This document shows, in pieces, positions 44,053-53,058 of a stretch of 64,000 bases of DNA. How positions within the stretch are numbered: position 1 is the first letter of the stretch; the number at the start of each line of letters is the position of its first letter. A program made the translations under genes and the position numbers. The stretch is from positions 1 to 64,000 of the forward strand of contig JAGXNT010000022.1 in the NCBI GenBank assembly GCA_019894765.1. Reading direction: 5' to 3'. Source of the stretch: Candidatus Heimdallarchaeota archaeon (GTDB lineage Archaea; Asgardarchaeota; Heimdallarchaeia; JABLTI01). The notes under the pieces are model-generated. The model worked only from the letters and a program-made list of their open reading frames with translations. It made no database searches and was not told the DNA's origin.

Positions 44053-45192
44053 ATGCAAATGGATTCTGACTCCTCAAAAAATAGTGAACAAGATACTCTT
44101 TATGATAAAAAAATAAGCATTAGAAATAATCTTACTGAGGATACAGCACAATTCCATTTGAAAATTGCTGGAAATAAAATCTCTGCAGCGAGAATCGTTG
44201 GTACGTTCGATAATTATCGTGAATACAATAAAACTCTAAGAAATAACTCATGGGAAAAAGGATTAAACATTTCTCTTGAAAACGTCACCCAGTATCCTTA
44301 TCACCTTCAAATTGCTTATGCTCAAACCTTTGAAAAATTATTGAAAAACACCTTAGAAGTTACAAGCAGATCGAAATATCTTCGAACAATAATCTTAGAG
44401 TTGGAAAGGATTTCTTGTCATCTATCAATCATAGGTGTTTTAGGAAATGGTGTTTCTTATCCATATCTCTACTCAAAAGCAAGTTCCATACGTAAAACTG
44501 TTCTTAATTTACTAAATGATTTGACTAATAGTTCTAATGGGAAATCCTACATTATTATTGGTGGAGTTGCTAGAGATTTTGATCTTAAAGAAATCAGAGG
44601 GTTAAATGCTGCTTTGGATGACATTAGAAAAGACAGCATAAATATGAGAAAGATTTTTTCTCGAAATTCCATTTTAAAGGGATTACTTCAAGATGTTGGA
44701 TTCTTATCTCGAGATTCAGCTAATAAATTATCTTTAGTAGGTCCTTTTGCTAGAGCCTCTGGAGTAACAGCTGATGTTAGAAAAACAGATCCATATGCTG
44801 CATATGAAACAGTCCTATTCAGTGTTCCTGTGTATGATTCTTGTGATCTTTATGGGGAAATTATGATACGTCTTGATGAGATCATTGAATCAATATTTAT
44901 TATAAAGCAACTTCTTGGAAACCTACCTGAAGGTAAATTAGTGCAGGAATTTACTCTTAGTGAAATTCCTGCAAGTAATTCTATTGTTCGTATTGAAACT
45001 CCATCTGGAGAGCTTTTTAGTTTTGCAATTAGCAAGAAGGGTTCACTTACAGATAAACCGGTGAATTATCACATTGTCTCTCCAATTAAAGTAAACATAC
45101 AAGGGATACTCTCTCGATTATCCGGTGAATCATTTGATAATTTATCTACTATCTTACTTTTTATAGGTGAAGGATGGAGTACTTTTATTTAG
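44053..45192 (+). CDS. NuoD/hydrogenase-large-subunit-like protein, divergent
   Basis: 379 residues with the scaffold of the complex I 49-kDa (NuoD) / [NiFe]-hydrogenase large-subunit family. ENVTQYPYHLQIAYAQTFEKLL aligns with the N-terminal metal-loop region, YLRTIILELERISCHL with the long core helix, and VGPFARASGVTADVRKTDPYAAY with the GP-R-A-S-G-DxR motif. Neither pair of Ni-binding cysteines is present, as in NuoD. The C-terminus is short. No nuoB, nuoC or nuoI lies nearby, but a NuoH-like gene is 1.2 kb downstream. Role unknown; likely a non-catalytic or quinone-linked part of a complex. Confidence 0.7.
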   Translation: MQMDSDSSKNSEQDTLYDKKISIRNNLTEDTAQFHLKIAGNKISAARIVGTFDNYREYNKTLRNNSWEKGLNISLENVTQYPYHLQIAYAQTFEKLLKNTLEVTSRSKYLRTIILELERISCHLSIIGVLGNGVSYPYLYSKASSIRKTVLNLLNDLTNSSNGKSYIIIGGVARDFDLKEIRGLNAALDDIRKDSINMRKIFSRNSILKGLLQDVGFLSRDSANKLSLVGPFARASGVTADVRKTDPYAAYETVLFSVPVYDSCDLYGEIMIRLDEIIESIFIIKQLLGNLPEGKLVQEFTLSEIPASNSIVRIETPSGELFSFAISKKGSLTDKPVNYHIVSPIKVNIQGILSRLSGESFDNLSTILLFIGEGWSTFI

Positions 45193-45213
45193 ATTTGCAA
45201 AAAATTTGGCAGT

Positions 45214-46248
45214 CTATTCTTTTATTGGATGATATTTTTCAGTAGATTTTCTATCTAGTTTTGATAAATTTTTAATGGAATGAATAAACTTACGAAGATT
45301 TTTACTTTCAAAAATTAAGAAGAGAACAATTGTAAATGAAATTCCACCTATAATCCAATGAACTGAACCCATCTCTCTTCCGGGTTCTTCAAATGAACTT
45401 GAAACAATATCAATACTTTTTGAAATAGTGACAACACCACTCGCGGCATTTGGAAAACTATTTTTTTGTTTTGCTTTCGAAATCGTTGTTCCAGAAACCA
45501 ATAAACCATCTGAATATCCAAAAGAAAGCATCGTTTGTTTTTCGAATTCACCGAAATAGACATACTTTCCTAAATAATCTGAAAAAATGAATTCTTCATA
45601 TAGTGTAACATCAGAAAGCAAATTAGTGACATTTCGTACTCCCTCAAAAGTTGAAACGAGACTATAATTTGCTATATGATAATTATTTGCATTTATTGTG
45701 AGGTTTTCTCCAATCGTAAGATTGGCTTTTGTCCAGAAAAAGGCGGTAGTGTTTAACGGATAATAAGATGTGTTAGTTGATGTTGATATTCTATGTGTTA
45801 AACTATTAATTGTTATGTTTTCTTTTGACAGGCTTATAGTTTCAGTTGAATATCTTTCTATTGACTGGTTTTCGTTTATCATTAATTCTTCATATGAGGA
45901 ATATGAATAGTGTTCTTCAACATCAAATTTTATATCATCATTTGTCATGTTCATTATTTTTATTGAAATTCCAGTTAATTCTTCTATAGTCCATCTTAGA
46001 GCAGTATAATTTACAGTTTCTATTGAAAGATTGTTGTTTTTCTCAGAATATAGTCCTGTAATGTTTCCTTCGAAATAAAATTTGTTTGCTTCTTCGTATG
46101 AAAATATATCATCTATCCTGAACATAAAATGATTAGTAGCAGTATCATCCAAGAGTTTTGCACTTGAAACAGAATTTGTGCTTACAATTAATATGCAAAA
46201 TATTACAGAAATAAGAGAACGACAAATTTGTTTGTAATTTTTTTGCAT
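45214..46248 (-). CDS. Secreted, membrane-anchored protein, unknown
   Basis: 344 residues with an N-terminal signal peptide (QICRSLISVIFCILIVSTNSVSSA), a ~280-residue Thr/Ser/Asn-rich beta-type ectodomain with many N-x-S/T sites, a single helix WIIGGISFTIVLFLIFES near residue 305, and a basic cytoplasmic tail (LRKFIHSIKNLSKLDRKS). Such type I topology with possible N-glycosylation fits an archaeal cell-surface protein. It lies between and opposite to the NuoD-like and NuoH-like genes. Confidence 0.7.
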   Translation of the reverse strand: MQKNYKQICRSLISVIFCILIVSTNSVSSAKLLDDTATNHFMFRIDDIFSYEEANKFYFEGNITGLYSEKNNNLSIETVNYTALRWTIEELTGISIKIMNMTNDDIKFDVEEHYSYSSYEELMINENQSIERYSTETISLSKENITINSLTHRISTSTNTSYYPLNTTAFFWTKANLTIGENLTINANNYHIANYSLVSTFEGVRNVTNLLSDVTLYEEFIFSDYLGKYVYFGEFEKQTMLSFGYSDGLLVSGTTISKAKQKNSFPNAASGVVTISKSIDIVSSSFEEPGREMGSVHWIIGGISFTIVLFLIFESKNLRKFIHSIKNLSKLDRKSTEKYHPIKE

Positions 46249-46414
46249 GTCTTAATTGCTCCTAACAGTTATAGTCGAATTAATTCGTCAAAAGATTTTT
46301 AGCATTTCTTAATTAATCATTTAGATAATAGATATCCATTAATATTAACTATAGCAAACTAGATTAAATTACCTTCCATATGGTACGAAATATAGGTAAA
46401 TGGAGAAATGCTAG

Positions 46415-47455
46415 ATGTTAAGTACCTGGTTTGAAATTACAATATTCCCGGGATTTATTTTTATAATTATTCTAGCACTCTTAAGTGAACAAATTAATAG
46501 CAGGCTTAATTCTCGCTTTTTCATTAGTATTGAAAAAACACCAATGTTTATTCCGATGATTGAAAACTTCAAACTCTATCTAAAGGGAGAAAAAGAGAGC
46601 ACGAGTAAAAAAACAATTTTACAAAGTATAATTTTAGTGCTAATGGTTGCTTTACCATTATTTGCTTCTCTATTACTTCCAATCAACCTTTGGGGGACTT
46701 TACCTAGTTGGGCTGGTGTCTATGGAGGGTATCCAGGTACGAATAAAGGAGTTGTTGGTGTGATTTCCTTTGAAGGAGATCTCTTATTCTTGTTTGCAAT
46801 AATACTGTTTTTTGGGTTTCTCACATTTTTAGCTCAATATTTGAATAAGCAACATTTCGCAAAAGAATCTCTTACAAAAACTTTTACTTTTATGATATTT
46901 GATATTCCATTATTGTTTGTTCTAGTAAGTGCTATCATTGCAAAGAGATCTTTAAGTTTAACATTGCTTGCTGAGGATATTCGAAGAATTGTAAATTTCA
47001 ATCTAGCTTTTGGATTAGTATTTTTACTCCCAATCGCGATTAGTGTATCGTTGTTTTGTTTAGCAATGAAATTTGATCAACCATATTTTGATCGAATTAA
47101 CACTACTGGAATCATAAGAAGTAATGCTCCAACTCCTAAGAACTGGAAATTAAATTTATGGAATCTATCTATGAGACTTATGGAAGTTGTAATTGCAGGT
47201 TTAATTGTCACAGTTTTTCTGGGAGGATCCTATTTACCCATTCCAATACATGGAGATTTTCAAATACTAGTTAACACCGCGAATTTTATTCTCAAATGCC
47301 TTGTAGTATTAATGATTACTACAATAATTAGAGCTTTGAGACCTCGAATGAGAATAAATCAAACATTTAATTTTGCTTTGAAAGTCTTAACACCTTTAAG
47401 CTTTCTTTCTATCCTCCTTACTGGAGGGTACATTGGATTAGTTGGCTTAAATTGA
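46415..47455 (+). CDS. NuoH/HycD-like membrane subunit
   Basis: 346 residues with about eight helices. The complex I subunit 1 features are FEGDLLFLFAI (the E-x-x-L-(L/F) region), SLTLLAED and the C-terminal IRALRPRMRINQTFNFALKVLTPLS, which corresponds to the family's R-PR-R-DQ-(x)n-W-K-xLxP motif near the quinone tunnel. Some acidic tunnel residues are not evident, so the match is partial. ATG 46415 begins the frame. It is the membrane partner one would expect for the NuoD-like protein at 44053. Confidence 0.7.
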   Translation: MLSTWFEITIFPGFIFIIILALLSEQINSRLNSRFFISIEKTPMFIPMIENFKLYLKGEKESTSKKTILQSIILVLMVALPLFASLLLPINLWGTLPSWAGVYGGYPGTNKGVVGVISFEGDLLFLFAIILFFGFLTFLAQYLNKQHFAKESLTKTFTFMIFDIPLLFVLVSAIIAKRSLSLTLLAEDIRRIVNFNLAFGLVFLLPIAISVSLFCLAMKFDQPYFDRINTTGIIRSNAPTPKNWKLNLWNLSMRLMEVVIAGLIVTVFLGGSYLPIPIHGDFQILVNTANFILKCLVVLMITTIIRALRPRMRINQTFNFALKVLTPLSFLSILLTGGYIGLVGLN

Positions 47456-47522
47456 ATTGGGTGAATGATTACGTTAATAAAACATAATGCAATATTCTTT
47501 CTTGTAATAGGTGAAGTTTGCC

Positions 47523-48140
47523 ATGGTTAGCGACTCATTTCAATTAGCAATGTTCATTATTTCACCAATCATACTTATTCTAGATGCTATTGTAATTACA
47601 ACAGGAATTTTCAGAAAACTCTTACGAAAAGAAAAAGAAGATGTTGAAGAACGAGACAGACTTTTCTCTATGGTAGATGTTATGGAGAAAATAGGTATTG
47701 GTCTTGGTATTCTTACATTAATTTTGGCTGGATTTCTTGCAGTTAACATTCCTCAAGCAGGCGCATGGTTAGGTTGGTTCAATCCAATTACTATCATTTT
47801 TCTAGTTATTATCGGATGCTTATTAGCACTAAGAACCTTAGATGATACTCCTGTCACAGCTCTTATTGCGATACTCGCGGGATTGTTAGGTGCTGCGGTT
47901 TTCGCAGCAGTTTTCGGTGATGCTGGTTATGGTAAATGGATTTACTTTGCAGTGTTCCTGGCAGTTGATGTAATTGTCTTTATGTTAGTACGAATGTTGA
48001 CAAAACAAATGGCTATGATTGGTAGAATTCTGAATTGGTTCCCTGTAGCAATTATCGTAGTTTTTGCTTGCTTAGGCTGGGGAATATTTCAAATAGTTTT
48101 GTTAGTTATTCATGGGGTAAATCTGATAATACTGCCCTAA
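47523..48140 (+). CDS. Polytopic membrane protein, unknown
   Basis: 205 residues. ATG 47523 follows AGGTGA by 8 bp, so GTG 47511 is less likely. About six helices (SFQLAMFIISPIILILDAIV at the start, GIGLGILTLILAGFLAV, PITIIFLVIIGCLLAL, ALIAILAGLLGAAVFAAVF, then two more) with a conserved-looking charged loop after the first (KLLRKEKEDVEERDR). It follows the NuoH-like gene by 67 bp and may belong to the same membrane complex. Confidence 0.6.
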   Translation: MVSDSFQLAMFIISPIILILDAIVITTGIFRKLLRKEKEDVEERDRLFSMVDVMEKIGIGLGILTLILAGFLAVNIPQAGAWLGWFNPITIIFLVIIGCLLALRTLDDTPVTALIAILAGLLGAAVFAAVFGDAGYGKWIYFAVFLAVDVIVFMLVRMLTKQMAMIGRILNWFPVAIIVVFACLGWGIFQIVLLVIHGVNLIILP

Positions 48141-48149
48141 ATAACATAG

Positions 48150-48183
48150 GATCGAGTTTCTCGATCAATTCTTTTTTTCTTAA
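48150..48183 (+). terminator. Hairpin plus T-run after membrane-protein gene
   Basis: A 7-bp stem (GATCGAG / CTCGATC) with a 3-nt loop is followed by CTTTTTTT, 9 bp after the stop. It has the form of an intrinsic terminator. Confidence 0.6.
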
Positions 48184-48225
48184 AAAATTAGTGGATATTA
48201 AATTAAAAAAAAAGAAAATGAAATA

Positions 48226-48250
48226 TTAGATTAAAAAATCTTTAATCTAA
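48226..48250 (-). terminator. Inverted repeat at the end of the VWA gene
   Basis: A 10-bp perfect stem (TTAGATTAAA / TTTAATCTAA) overlaps the stop of the minus-strand gene and is followed on that strand by a T-run. It is a likely terminator. Confidence 0.45.
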
Positions 48251-49725
48251 TCATCATCATATTCTTCGTCGTCGTTTTCCTCTAAAGCATCCATTTCAGC
48301 TATTTCTTCAGCAATGTCGTCGCCAGCTCCACCGTATTCTTCTTCTAATGCAAGTTCTACTTCGTCTGTTTCGTCAATTTCCTCTGGTTCATCAAATATG
48401 TCGTCTGGAATTTCTTCTACTAATTCTGATGCTTCAGTCTTCAAGGCAATCATGAATCTTCTGGCAAGTAAATCATAAAACTTGGTTAGTTCTCCAAGAT
48501 CATTAGCTTCGTAAAATTCACCTCTACCAATTTCAGATAATCGTTTCAATAAACGGTTATCAGCTTCTCCTAAACCAATGGTATAAAGCACTGTATTAGG
48601 ATAGTCTCGTCCACATTTTCGAGCAATTGGTACTGGGTTTATGCCTAAGCCATTACCTTTGTTTGGTTGTCCGTCTGTTAAGAGAACAATCATTGTTGGA
48701 TTTATTTTTCCAGTTATAGAATTAGGTTCAAACTTTGAGGTCATTTCGTAAGCTTGTTGTAGTGCTCCACTCATAAAAGTAAGACCACCACCTTTTGAAC
48801 ATCGTTTTGAAATATACTCTGCAATTATCTCCAAGCCAGCGGATTTTGCCTTACCGGTACAAGCAATGACCGGTGTTGGACTTCCTGTTCCATAGTCTAC
48901 TTCAAAGACATCAACGTCACCAGCAAAGCTGATTATGGAGAGTTGTTCTCCCCAGCCTCGAGAGACTTTTTGAGATAAGAAAAGCAATGTAGCTAAAGCT
49001 GCACCTTTTATTCGTGAAACTTTCTTCTCATCGAATTCATTTAAGAGATTTTCTAAATCTCTTCCACCTTTCAAACCACGTCGAAGACCTTCGACTGCTG
49101 TTCCTGTTCCTTTAACAACCATATCTTCTTTGCTCATTGAGCCAGATACATCTAGTACTAAAACTGCATTAAAGGACATTTCACTTGCGGGAACCAATTG
49201 AACTTCTATTTCTTTTCCAGAAGGATCGATGATTCCTACTTCATCACCTTCCATTTCCGGAGTTGATTCTAAAAAGCTAATTTTAACATGACCGCAACCA
49301 GCATCAGGCCAGTCTACTTGCAAGTTTCTATAAATTGGACGATTCCTAATAACAGAAGTCATCTCATCGAAGTTTTCTAAAATATAAGAAATACATTCTT
49401 CAACAGGTTGACCTTCTAAAGGTTCAATTCCAAATTTTACTCGAGTAATAGGTTCTCTCTTTAGATGAGCTTTTCTCACCTTTACTCGATCGCCATCACT
49501 GATATTTGCAGAATCCAATATTCCATTGTCAACAGCAATGGATTCAACCTCGACCTCGTCATTCTCCAATACCTGCACTGCACAGCTATCTTCAAATTCA
49601 TTGATAAGTTGTATTATATCAAAATCGTCTACACCGATTCTTTCCATATCACGCTTATTCATATAAGCTCTGCCATCTATTTCGCCAACATTAATGACTG
49701 AAATATCAATAATTTTCTCAACCAT
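48247..49725 (-). CDS. Cdc48-N-like domain fused to von Willebrand A domain
   Basis: 492 residues. Residues 1-90 look like the N-terminal double-psi barrel of Cdc48/VCP (GRAYMNKRDMERIGVDDFDIIQL, then DGDRVKVRKA), with a second beta domain to ~180. A VWA domain follows with the MIDAS sequence DVSGSMS (Asp192, Ser194, Ser196), a later threonine (GGGLTFMSG) and LLTDGQPNKG. The last ~70 residues are acidic and disordered (EENDDEEYDDD). Neither AAA domain of Cdc48 is present. Possibly an adaptor that reads Cdc48 substrates; inference only. Confidence 0.72.
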   Translation of the reverse strand: MVEKIIDISVINVGEIDGRAYMNKRDMERIGVDDFDIIQLINEFEDSCAVQVLENDEVEVESIAVDNGILDSANISDGDRVKVRKAHLKREPITRVKFGIEPLEGQPVEECISYILENFDEMTSVIRNRPIYRNLQVDWPDAGCGHVKISFLESTPEMEGDEVGIIDPSGKEIEVQLVPASEMSFNAVLVLDVSGSMSKEDMVVKGTGTAVEGLRRGLKGGRDLENLLNEFDEKKVSRIKGAALATLLFLSQKVSRGWGEQLSIISFAGDVDVFEVDYGTGSPTPVIACTGKAKSAGLEIIAEYISKRCSKGGGLTFMSGALQQAYEMTSKFEPNSITGKINPTMIVLLTDGQPNKGNGLGINPVPIARKCGRDYPNTVLYTIGLGEADNRLLKRLSEIGRGEFYEANDLGELTKFYDLLARRFMIALKTEASELVEEIPDDIFDEPEEIDETDEVELALEEEYGGAGDDIAEEIAEMDALEENDDEEYDDD

Positions 49726-49917
49726 TTTACATCATCACTGTTCTTTTTTTGTAATTTTTATATATGATTACATACATTTACATACTTTACCTTTTAAAAT
49801 GTTTGCATTTGGAGATAAGACAAAAACTGAAAGTAAATTCGACAACTAAGCTCTAGTAAACAATGTGAAAAAAGAGGAAAAATAAAGAAAAAAGAGGATA
49901 GATGAAAAGATCAACGA

Positions 49918-50451
49918 CTAATCATCAAAAACAAAAATGAAATCCTTTTCTCCAATTACACTTCTATCTTCATTTTCATAATGTATTCGGAGAGTATATT
50001 CCAAAAACTGCCCAAATTTGAAAAGTCCACCAACGTTTGCTTCAGGTGGCAAGGGTGGAAAAAGTGGATTTACGGTAAAGTTATAGGTTACAGTTATTTC
50101 TTGACTTTTGGTAAAAGTCATTTCATAATCTGTCCCATTTCTATAAGCCAAAAGTGCCATATCACCGTAGACTATACTATCTCTGTAAATCTCAACTTTC
50201 TTCAGAATTCCAATATCATAATCACAAATAATCCTAAAGGATAGCTGAATATCACTAGTTATATTTCCTCTGATAGTATTATTTTTTATGGTCATATTTA
50301 AGTCTCGACCATATAAGGGAATTGTTGCAGTCATAACAATAAAGAATACAGCTAGAACAGATGCAGCTACAATTATTCCAATCATTAAAGGAGTCATGGC
50401 TTTTCTATTTTTTATAATTTTTGAGAGCTTCATTGATTCAACACTATCCAT
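49918..50451 (-). CDS. Type IV pilin-like membrane protein
   Basis: About 177 residues. The N-terminus has the class III (pilin) signal: basic KLSKIIKNRKAMTP then the hydrophobic helix MIGIIVAASVLAVFFIVMT, with KA at the likely prepilin peptidase site. The remainder is extracellular and beta-rich, with N-x-S/T sites. Archaeal pilin-like proteins use this leader for pili or cell-surface adhesion. It lies on the strand opposite to the Rab-like gene. Confidence 0.65.
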   Translation of the reverse strand: MDSVESMKLSKIIKNRKAMTPLMIGIIVAASVLAVFFIVMTATIPLYGRDLNMTIKNNTIRGNITSDIQLSFRIICDYDIGILKKVEIYRDSIVYGDMALLAYRNGTDYEMTFTKSQEITVTYNFTVNPLFPPLPPEANVGGLFKFGQFLEYTLRIHYENEDRSVIGEKDFIFVFDD

Positions 50452-50460
50452 CTTGATCAA

Positions 50461-50843
50461 TATTTTCAGGTTACCAGAATTTTTCCAAACACTTTCTGAT
50501 TGTTAATATTCCTTTAAAGTAATTTGGATAAATAATAATTTTTCCTTTCAAATGTTAATTGAAACTAGTTTTACTGTTAAAAAATGATTTTTAAAGAATT
50601 TGGTTCATCCTCTATTATTGAAGTAAATAGCATTTTCAGCTCTTTTGCACTAATAATTGAATTTATTATAAGATTAGCAATAGGTATTAATAAGAAATAT
50701 ACTCCCAACAAAAAAGACAGAAAGGTGATATTTGTCGAAGACTAGTACGTATCGAAAACTTAAATAGGTAATTTTTGTAGGGATATGATAAGTCTATGAA
50801 TATAAACAAATCAAGAAAATAAAATCAATCGGAGAATCTCTCA
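50461..50843. other. Intergenic region before the Rab-like gene
   Basis: This 383-bp interval is AT-rich and has no open frame with coding character. The only element seen is a promoter-like CGAAAACTTAAATA (TATA at 50760-50766), which places a start near 50790. No tRNA, hairpin array or repeat was recognised. Confidence 0.6.
50760..50766 (+). promoter_or_regulatory. BRE/TATA promoter of the Rab-like gene
   Basis: A BRE-like CGAAAA is followed directly by CTTAAATA, similar to the histone promoter (GAGAAAAACTTATATA). It predicts a leader of ~50 nt before GTG 50844, which has GGAG nine bases upstream. Confidence 0.55.
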
Positions 50844-51824
50844 GTGGCAACCTTCTTCAAAGTAGTAGTTCTTGGCGATGGTGGTATCGGAAAAACATCC
50901 ATATGCAATTATTTGACCACCGGCGAATTCTTTGGTAGCTATAAATTATCAATTGGGGCAGATTTCTTTAGTAAAAAATTAACAGTTGATGGTGAGGAAG
51001 TAACCTTACAAATATGTGATATTGGTGGACAAGACCAATTCGCAGAAATTAGCAATATTTTTACCAAAGGAGCTCACGGATGCATCCTTTGTTATGATAC
51101 AACACGTCGAGATACTTTAGATTCCTTGGATCGATGGCTTGGCAAATTGGAAGATAATAGTATTCCTAAAGTTTTAGTTAGCACAAAAAATGATGTAGAA
51201 GATCTTCAAGAAGTTATAGATGAAGAAGGAATTGAGACTGCACGACGACTTAATATTCCATTTTTTATTCCTACTACAAGCTTGAAAGGAATAGGTATTA
51301 CAGAAACCTTTGAAGCTATTTGTAAATTAATGCTTTTAAATAAAAGAGGTATGACTATGCCTGTAACAGAGATGGTTGATGTAACTCTAGAAACACAATT
51401 GGAAGTTCATACAATCTCTGGTTCACAACATATGCAAGCACAACCTTTAGGCATTGGTCGTGTACCCTCTGAAGCCAACCACCTTGAAGCACCAATAGCT
51501 CCAGTTATTGAGCCTGTAAAAGAAGAATACACCCCACCAGTCGTAGAGCCTACTGAAGCTGAACCCTCATTTACCCAACCAATTAGCTTAGCCCCACCAG
51601 TTGTTGAAGAACAAACAGAAGAAAGAATCCTCTCTACACCAAGAGAAATAATAGGCATTGAACCACCTACTGAACCAGAAAAAACCGCGACACAACCAAT
51701 TACCACAATTACCCCACCGATTTCAGAGCAGATGACAAATGATGAAGAGTCTAAAGAAGAAGACAGTTCTTCGTTTTTATACAGATTGCGTCAAGAAAGA
51801 AAGAAGAGAGAAGATGAAGAATGA
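50844..51824 (+). CDS. Rab/Ras-like small GTPase with long proline-rich tail
   Basis: 326 residues, GTG start. The GTPase domain (~1-170) has P-loop GDGGIGKTS, switch I region YKLSIGADFFSK (no Thr-Xaa-Thr pattern), DIGGQDQF (Gly-Gly-Gln as in Arf/Gtr rather than Ras DTAGQ), STKND for the NKxD box and TTSLKG for the SAK box. A ~155-residue tail follows, rich in Pro, Glu, Thr and Val (EEYTPPVVEPTEAEPS), ending basic-acidic. There is no C-terminal cysteine for prenylation, so membrane attachment by lipid is not expected. Confidence 0.85.
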   Translation: MATFFKVVVLGDGGIGKTSICNYLTTGEFFGSYKLSIGADFFSKKLTVDGEEVTLQICDIGGQDQFAEISNIFTKGAHGCILCYDTTRRDTLDSLDRWLGKLEDNSIPKVLVSTKNDVEDLQEVIDEEGIETARRLNIPFFIPTTSLKGIGITETFEAICKLMLLNKRGMTMPVTEMVDVTLETQLEVHTISGSQHMQAQPLGIGRVPSEANHLEAPIAPVIEPVKEEYTPPVVEPTEAEPSFTQPISLAPPVVEEQTEERILSTPREIIGIEPPTEPEKTATQPITTITPPISEQMTNDEESKEEDSSSFLYRLRQERKKREDEE

Positions 51825-51859
51825 ATAGGAAACTAAATCTTTCATTCTATTTATTCTAA

Positions 51860-52213
51860 TTATTGTTTTATTACCCATATATCTGGATTGCTAGTAACAG
51901 CAACTATTTCTTTCCGTATGGTTCTGTATTGCTGAATTAAATTCTTACCATATTCCGTCAATGAAGTCTTACCTCCACCACCGGTTCCTCCTCTTTCACT
52001 AATTACCACGGGTTGTTCTAATTGCTCGTTGATTTCAGCAATTAGTTTCCAACCTTTCCTAAATGAGATATTACACTCTTTAGTAGCTTCTGTAAGTGAA
52101 CCTGTTCGATCAATTGCTTCAAGAATTGCCATCCGACCAGGACCAAGAATAGATACTCCTTTTCTTTCAATCCAAAATTTTACTTTAATTGTGAAATCAC
52201 GAGGCACTTTCAT
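51860..52213 (-). CDS. ModE-like DNA-binding protein
   Basis: 117 residues. The winged helix GPGRMAILEAIDRTGSLTEATKECNISFRKGWKLI and the following GGGGKTSLTEYGKNLIQQYR match the N-terminal LysR-like DNA-binding domain of ModE. The molybdate-binding MOP domains are missing, as in many archaeal short forms. Might control molybdenum or other genes; no mod gene is next to it. ATG 52213 is preferred to TTG 52216. Confidence 0.8.
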   Translation of the reverse strand: MKVPRDFTIKVKFWIERKGVSILGPGRMAILEAIDRTGSLTEATKECNISFRKGWKLIAEINEQLEQPVVISERGGTGGGGKTSLTEYGKNLIQQYRTIRKEIVAVTSNPDIWVIKQ

Positions 52214-52399
52214 CAACTCAAGTAATCACTGTAAAGTATTGCATAAATATATTCTGAATTCTAGGGAAAAAACGCTATGTTAACGAAATAGCTTTATCAA
52301 AACAAAACTTAAAAGGAACAATGAGTAGATGATTGATATATTTATCAAAAAAGATATAAAACAATTAACCTACCATTACAACTGTTGGAGGAAAATCAA

Positions 52400-52984
52400 T
52401 TGGGTTACGAAATGACAAGACCAGCCCAGAAGTGGCTTGGTATAGGCTTAATATTTACAGCTTTCGTATTAATGCTCTTTACTTTAGCTGTTCCTTATAT
52501 TAATCACTTTGGTACTGAACAAAATAAATATACCTATTACACAAGATGGAATGGGCAATGGAAGCAAGGGCAACAAACAACATTTAGTGAACCAGGAGAA
52601 TTATTAGACTTTCCAAATTCAGCACCTTGGTTCATTGGTTTAGGACTTCTTATCGCATTTATTGGTGCAGGATATATCTTCTGGCTAACTTATTCAAATA
52701 AAGCTTGTTACATTACACGAGAAAAACCTGGACCCATCGGTGGCAGCGTCTCACTCTTTGGTATAATACTCTATATCATTGGCAACTTTATTTATGAGCG
52801 CTGGGCTACAGGATCACCTCGACCAATTCTTGGTTGGCCTGCTGATTCAGATTTTCTTGTATCAACTGTTCGACTATCACCTACATTCTGGATTGGCATT
52901 GCATTAGGTATTGTGGTAATTGCATTAGGTACAATGAATATACTATATTATTTCGACACAGTATCAAAGCGTCCAGTAAAATAA
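52400..52984 (+). CDS. Four-helix membrane protein, unknown
   Basis: About 194 residues starting at TTG 52400 with GGAGGA seven bases upstream (an earlier TTG at 52385 is inconsistent with this site). Four hydrophobic helices (IGLIFTAFVLMLFTLAVPYI, PWFIGLGLLIAFIGAGYIFW, GSVSLFGIILYIIGNFIY, FWIGIALGIVVIALGTMNIL) and a short extracytoplasmic aromatic-rich loop (YTYYTRWNGQW). No family recognised. Confidence 0.6.
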   Translation: MGYEMTRPAQKWLGIGLIFTAFVLMLFTLAVPYINHFGTEQNKYTYYTRWNGQWKQGQQTTFSEPGELLDFPNSAPWFIGLGLLIAFIGAGYIFWLTYSNKACYITREKPGPIGGSVSLFGIILYIIGNFIYERWATGSPRPILGWPADSDFLVSTVRLSPTFWIGIALGIVVIALGTMNILYYFDTVSKRPVK

Positions 52985-52987
52985 GTG

Positions 52988-53025
52988 AAATCCTCTTTAT
53001 CAGAGGATTTACCTTTTCTTATTTT
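52988..53025 (+). terminator. Hairpin plus T-run after membrane-protein gene
   Basis: A 9-bp perfect stem (AAATCCTCT / AGAGGATTT) with a 5-nt loop starts 4 bp after the stop and is followed by a T-rich tail. Confidence 0.6.
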
Positions 53026-53058
53026 TCTTTTTAGAATTTCTTATACATCAATTTACTT

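Noticed and set aside
44053..45192. A [NiFe] hydrogenase large subunit
   Set aside because: Both CxxC pairs that hold the nickel are absent, so a NuoD-like non-hydrogenase is the better call.
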